NCBI GenBank assembly: GCA_039814575.1 | Contig: JBCCAY010000001.1 | Span: forward strand, 186,001-250,000 | Direction of reading: 5' to 3' | DNA length: 64,000 bases | Source: MED-G105 sp039814575 | GTDB lineage: Bacteria; Pseudomonadota; Alphaproteobacteria; Caulobacterales; Parvularculaceae | Program-made: the position numbers and the translations under genes | Notes under the pieces: model-generated | Seen by the model: only the letters and a program-made list of their open reading frames with translations | Databases searched by the model: none | Told to the model about the DNA's origin: nothing | Part shown: positions 61,881-64,000 of the stretch, one piece after another | Position numbering within the stretch: position 1 is the first letter of the stretch | Layout of the letters: every line of letters begins with the position of its first letter

Positions 61881-63020
61881 TTACCGTACCGCTCTGGCGT
61901 TTGCGTTAAGCCAGCCGGCGGTTTCCGTTTCGACGAGGGCTTCGACGAGGTCTGTCATTTCATCGGAGGCGTTCAGACAAGGAATGGCGGTGAATTTCTC
62001 GCCGCCATGTTCTTCGAAGGATTCGCGGCCGGCAATCGCGATTTCTTCGAGCGTTTCAAGACAATCGGCGACGAAGCCGGGCGTCATCACCGCCACGTTT
62101 TTGACCCCTTGCTCGGCGAGCGTCGTAATGGTGTCGTCGGTCGCCGGCGTCAGCCATTTCTCGGGGCCGAACTTCGATTGGAAAGTGAGCGGCGCATAGT
62201 CTTTTTCCCAGCCCATCGCTTCACGCAAGAGACGCGCAGTTTTAGCGCAATGGCAATGATAGGGATCGCCCGCTTGTAAATACCGCTCGGGCAGTCCGTG
62301 GAAGGATAGAATCACCCGCTCCGGCGTCCAGTCGAGGGGTTTTAGGTGCGCCTCAGCGCTCGCCGCCAAAGCGGAGATATAGGCTGGGTGGTCATGGAAC
62401 GCCGGCGCCATGCGCAGGGCCGGCTGCCACCAGGCGCTTTTCACGGCGTTGAAGACGGCGTCATGGACGCTCGCCGTCGTCGTCACGGAATATTGCGGAT
62501 AGAGCGGGACGATTAGGATGCGATCGCAGCCGTCGGCTTTTAGGGCGGCCATCCGGTCGGCGACGGCGGGTTCGCCGTAACGCATCGCCCAATCCACCTC
62601 GACGTCATCATTGAACCGTTCTTTTAAACGATCCGCCAATGTACGCGTGTGGAAGCGCAAGGGCGATTCATCGCTCTCTTCCCGCCATATGGACGCGTAC
62701 GCCCTGGCGGTCTTCGCGGGCCGAACGTTTAAAATGACGCCGTGCAGAAGCGGCGTCCATAATAGGCGCGGATAGTCGACAATGCGGCGATCACTCAAAA
62801 ATTCGGCGAGATAGCGTTTAACGGCGCTGCTGGTGGGCGCATCCGGCGTTCCCAAGTTCACCAGCAGAACACCGACTTTTGAGCGTGGGATATTCGGGTG
62901 ATTGTCCGGGGCGTCCGGCAAGCGTACTTCAACCTTGACGGCGCGGGATTGCTGCTCATTCGCCGCCGCGCCAGCGCGCTCTGCGGGATCGAAAGCGACG
63001 ATTTTGGGTTGCGACGTCAC
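61881..63020 (-). CDS. hemH: Ferrochelatase HemH
   Basis: Inserts Fe2+ into protoporphyrin IX to make haem. Visible motifs are VGVLLVNLGTPDAPTSSAVK, IVPLYPQYSVTTTASVHDA, the catalytic His region VILSFHGLPERYLQAGDPYH, TFQSKFGPEKWLTP, and MTPGFVADCLETLEE with the Glu-rich exit path. The start is a GTG at 63020 with GAGG upstream; the ~35-residue N-terminal extension is polar. It is 379 residues. The next gene is divergent, 290 bases away. Confidence 0.96.
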   Translation of the reverse strand: MTSQPKIVAFDPAERAGAAANEQQSRAVKVEVRLPDAPDNHPNIPRSKVGVLLVNLGTPDAPTSSAVKRYLAEFLSDRRIVDYPRLLWTPLLHGVILNVRPAKTARAYASIWREESDESPLRFHTRTLADRLKERFNDDVEVDWAMRYGEPAVADRMAALKADGCDRILIVPLYPQYSVTTTASVHDAVFNAVKSAWWQPALRMAPAFHDHPAYISALAASAEAHLKPLDWTPERVILSFHGLPERYLQAGDPYHCHCAKTARLLREAMGWEKDYAPLTFQSKFGPEKWLTPATDDTITTLAEQGVKNVAVMTPGFVADCLETLEEIAIAGRESFEEHGGEKFTAIPCLNASDEMTDLVEALVETETAGWLNANARAVR

Positions 63021-63310
63021 TCTAATTAATTCCTCGGTTACCCCAGCAGCATTCCCTAGTGCGCTTTTTCGGCGCTGTGCGGCGGCCGCCAGGCTTTCAC
63101 ACTGTTGATAGCTTATACGCCAAATTTTGATCGTCCGATTTCTTTCGTCATCATAAGCTGCCCCTTTAACTCTTCGGGCGGTTTGTCACAAAAGCGATAC
63201 ACTAAAAATGAATGTTGCGGCTGATAGCTCGAATGGCGGCGTAAATGGCGGCGCTTGTGGCGGCGTTATGGGAATGAGCCAGCCTATTGTTGGCGTAAAA
63301 GAGGCGAGTA

Positions 63311-64000
63311 ATGGACCTAGATGTTGGACTATGGGCGGCGGTCGGGTTTTTCTTCGCCGCCTATGCGGTCGTGGGGAATGACGCCCTTCAGACCCTAGGG
63401 ACGTTCATCAACTCGAACCGACGCTTGCCGTGGTGGGCGCTCTTTCTGTTCGCCTCGTTCATTCTGGTGATCGTCTTTTTCTACGGCTATGTCACCGACG
63501 GCGGCGAGCTGACCAATCCTGACGGAAGTCGCCGGGCGTTGTGCGACTTCGCCGTGGGCTGTGACCCATCGTTTGGGCGCCTGAACAATACTGATAAATA
63601 CCCGGTCTTTGACCCGCAATGGTATCACGCGTTGCCGCCCTTGATGCTGCTCTTGCTGACGCGGTTCGGCGTGCCGGTGTCGACGACCTTTATGGTGCTG
63701 ACGATTTTCGCGACCATCGCGGGCCTTTCGTCAATGTTGCAAAAATCGCTGATCGGCTACGGCCTCGCCTTCGCCGTCGGCGGCGGGCTTTACCTGGTGC
63801 TGTCGCAAACCCTGGAACGGTTTTTCCGCGCCACCGAGCATCAGCAGCACCATCCCCTCTGGGTGCTCTTGCAGTGGCTGACGACCGGCTATTTGTGGTC
63901 GGTCTGGTTGATGCAGGACTTCGCCAATATTTTCATTTTCCTACCGCGCGGCGACGGCGTTACGCCGGGCTCCGGTCTCAATCCGGCCGAAGCGATCGTC
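63311..64000 (+). CDS. Divergent PiT-like membrane transporter (3' end outside window)
   Basis: A frame with ATG at 63311 and GAGG 6 bases upstream that stays open through the right edge; 230 residues are visible. It has at least five hydrophobic segments. AYAVVGNDALQTLGTFINSN at the start recalls the 'G.ND.an.lGT' signature of inorganic phosphate transporters, FGVPVSTTFMVLTIFATIAG recalls their 'PVSTTHt' motif, and SVWLMQDFANIFIFLPRG lies where the second ND repeat would be. A loop of ~40 polar residues with two cysteines separates the first two blocks. I call it PiT-like, but the motif changes are large, so phosphate transport is not assured. Confidence 0.6.
   Translation, partial: MDLDVGLWAAVGFFFAAYAVVGNDALQTLGTFINSNRRLPWWALFLFASFILVIVFFYGYVTDGGELTNPDGSRRALCDFAVGCDPSFGRLNNTDKYPVFDPQWYHALPPLMLLLLTRFGVPVSTTFMVLTIFATIAGLSSMLQKSLIGYGLAFAVGGGLYLVLSQTLERFFRATEHQQHHPLWVLLQWLTTGYLWSVWLMQDFANIFIFLPRGDGVTPGSGLNPAEAIV

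Noticed and set aside
63209..63310. A short Gly-rich ATG frame before the PiT-like gene
   Set aside because: It has no ribosome site and is a simple GGC/GGA-rich stretch that runs into the next gene out of frame.
1..64000. CRISPR array, tRNA or rRNA genes, prophage or complete insertion sequence
   Set aside because: No regularly spaced repeats, cloverleaf-like genes, phage structural genes or transposase frames were seen.

Overview
The window looks like ordinary chromosome of a GC-rich alphaproteobacterium, probably near the Caulobacterales/Parvularculales/Hyphomonadaceae. The basis is gene content and order: mltA-smr beside hslVU, a hisB...hisH-hisA...hisF-hisE cluster, dnaK-dnaJ with dapB nearby, glnK-amtB beside ftsK, and a cpa-type Tad pilus locus. 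Three candidate regulatory sites fit the same group: an alphaproteobacterial heat-shock promoter upstream of dnaK, a GAAC-N7-GAAC LexA box upstream of comM, and a CtrA-like site upstream of pilA. Species assignment is inference. I see no tRNA, rRNA, CRISPR array, prophage or complete IS element.

Layout. 1-6 kb: cell-wall and proteolysis genes (mltA cut by the left edge, an Smr protein, a prephenate-dehydratase-like membrane protein, a NUDIX hydrolase, hslU, hslV). 6-12 kb: histidine biosynthesis, interrupted by a small exported Cys protein and by a CYTH-CHAD protein fused into the operon between hisA and hisF. 12-16 kb: an exported YHYH-domain protein with an EF-hand partner, a PfkB kinase and a lipoprotein. 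16-26 kb: an AmpG-like permease, a soluble hybrid histidine kinase, comM, a TIR-like/transmembrane/formylglycine-enzyme-like fusion, a frameshifted M19 dipeptidase and bioB. 26-36 kb: dnaK, dnaJ, an OmpA-like protein, an M1 peptidase lipoprotein, dapB, a retropepsin-like protease and a ubiH-type hydroxylase. 36-41 kb: a short MITE-like element directly upstream of glnK, then amtB and ftsK. 41-49 kb: a gene-poor stretch with a tiny membrane ORF and strong hairpins, a Tat-exported flavoprotein, an AI-2E family protein, and an overlapping pabB-pabA-pabC operon ending in a motif-degenerate acyl-adenylate ligase. 49-60.4 kb: Tad pilus locus (a secretin N-domain protein, a Crp-like regulator, pilA, cpaA, cpaB, cpaC, cpaD, cpaE, cpaF, tadB, tadC). 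60.4-64 kb: a possible small membrane protein, an HDAC-family deacetylase, hemH, and a divergent PiT-like transporter cut by the right edge.

The most unusual items are the TIR-TM-FGE-like fusion, the pab operon with its degenerate ligase, the MITE in the glnK promoter region, the 16-17 residue insertion in HslV, the catalytically degenerate CYTH domain of a CHAD protein inside the his operon, and the structured gene-poor stretch at 40.8-41.6 kb.
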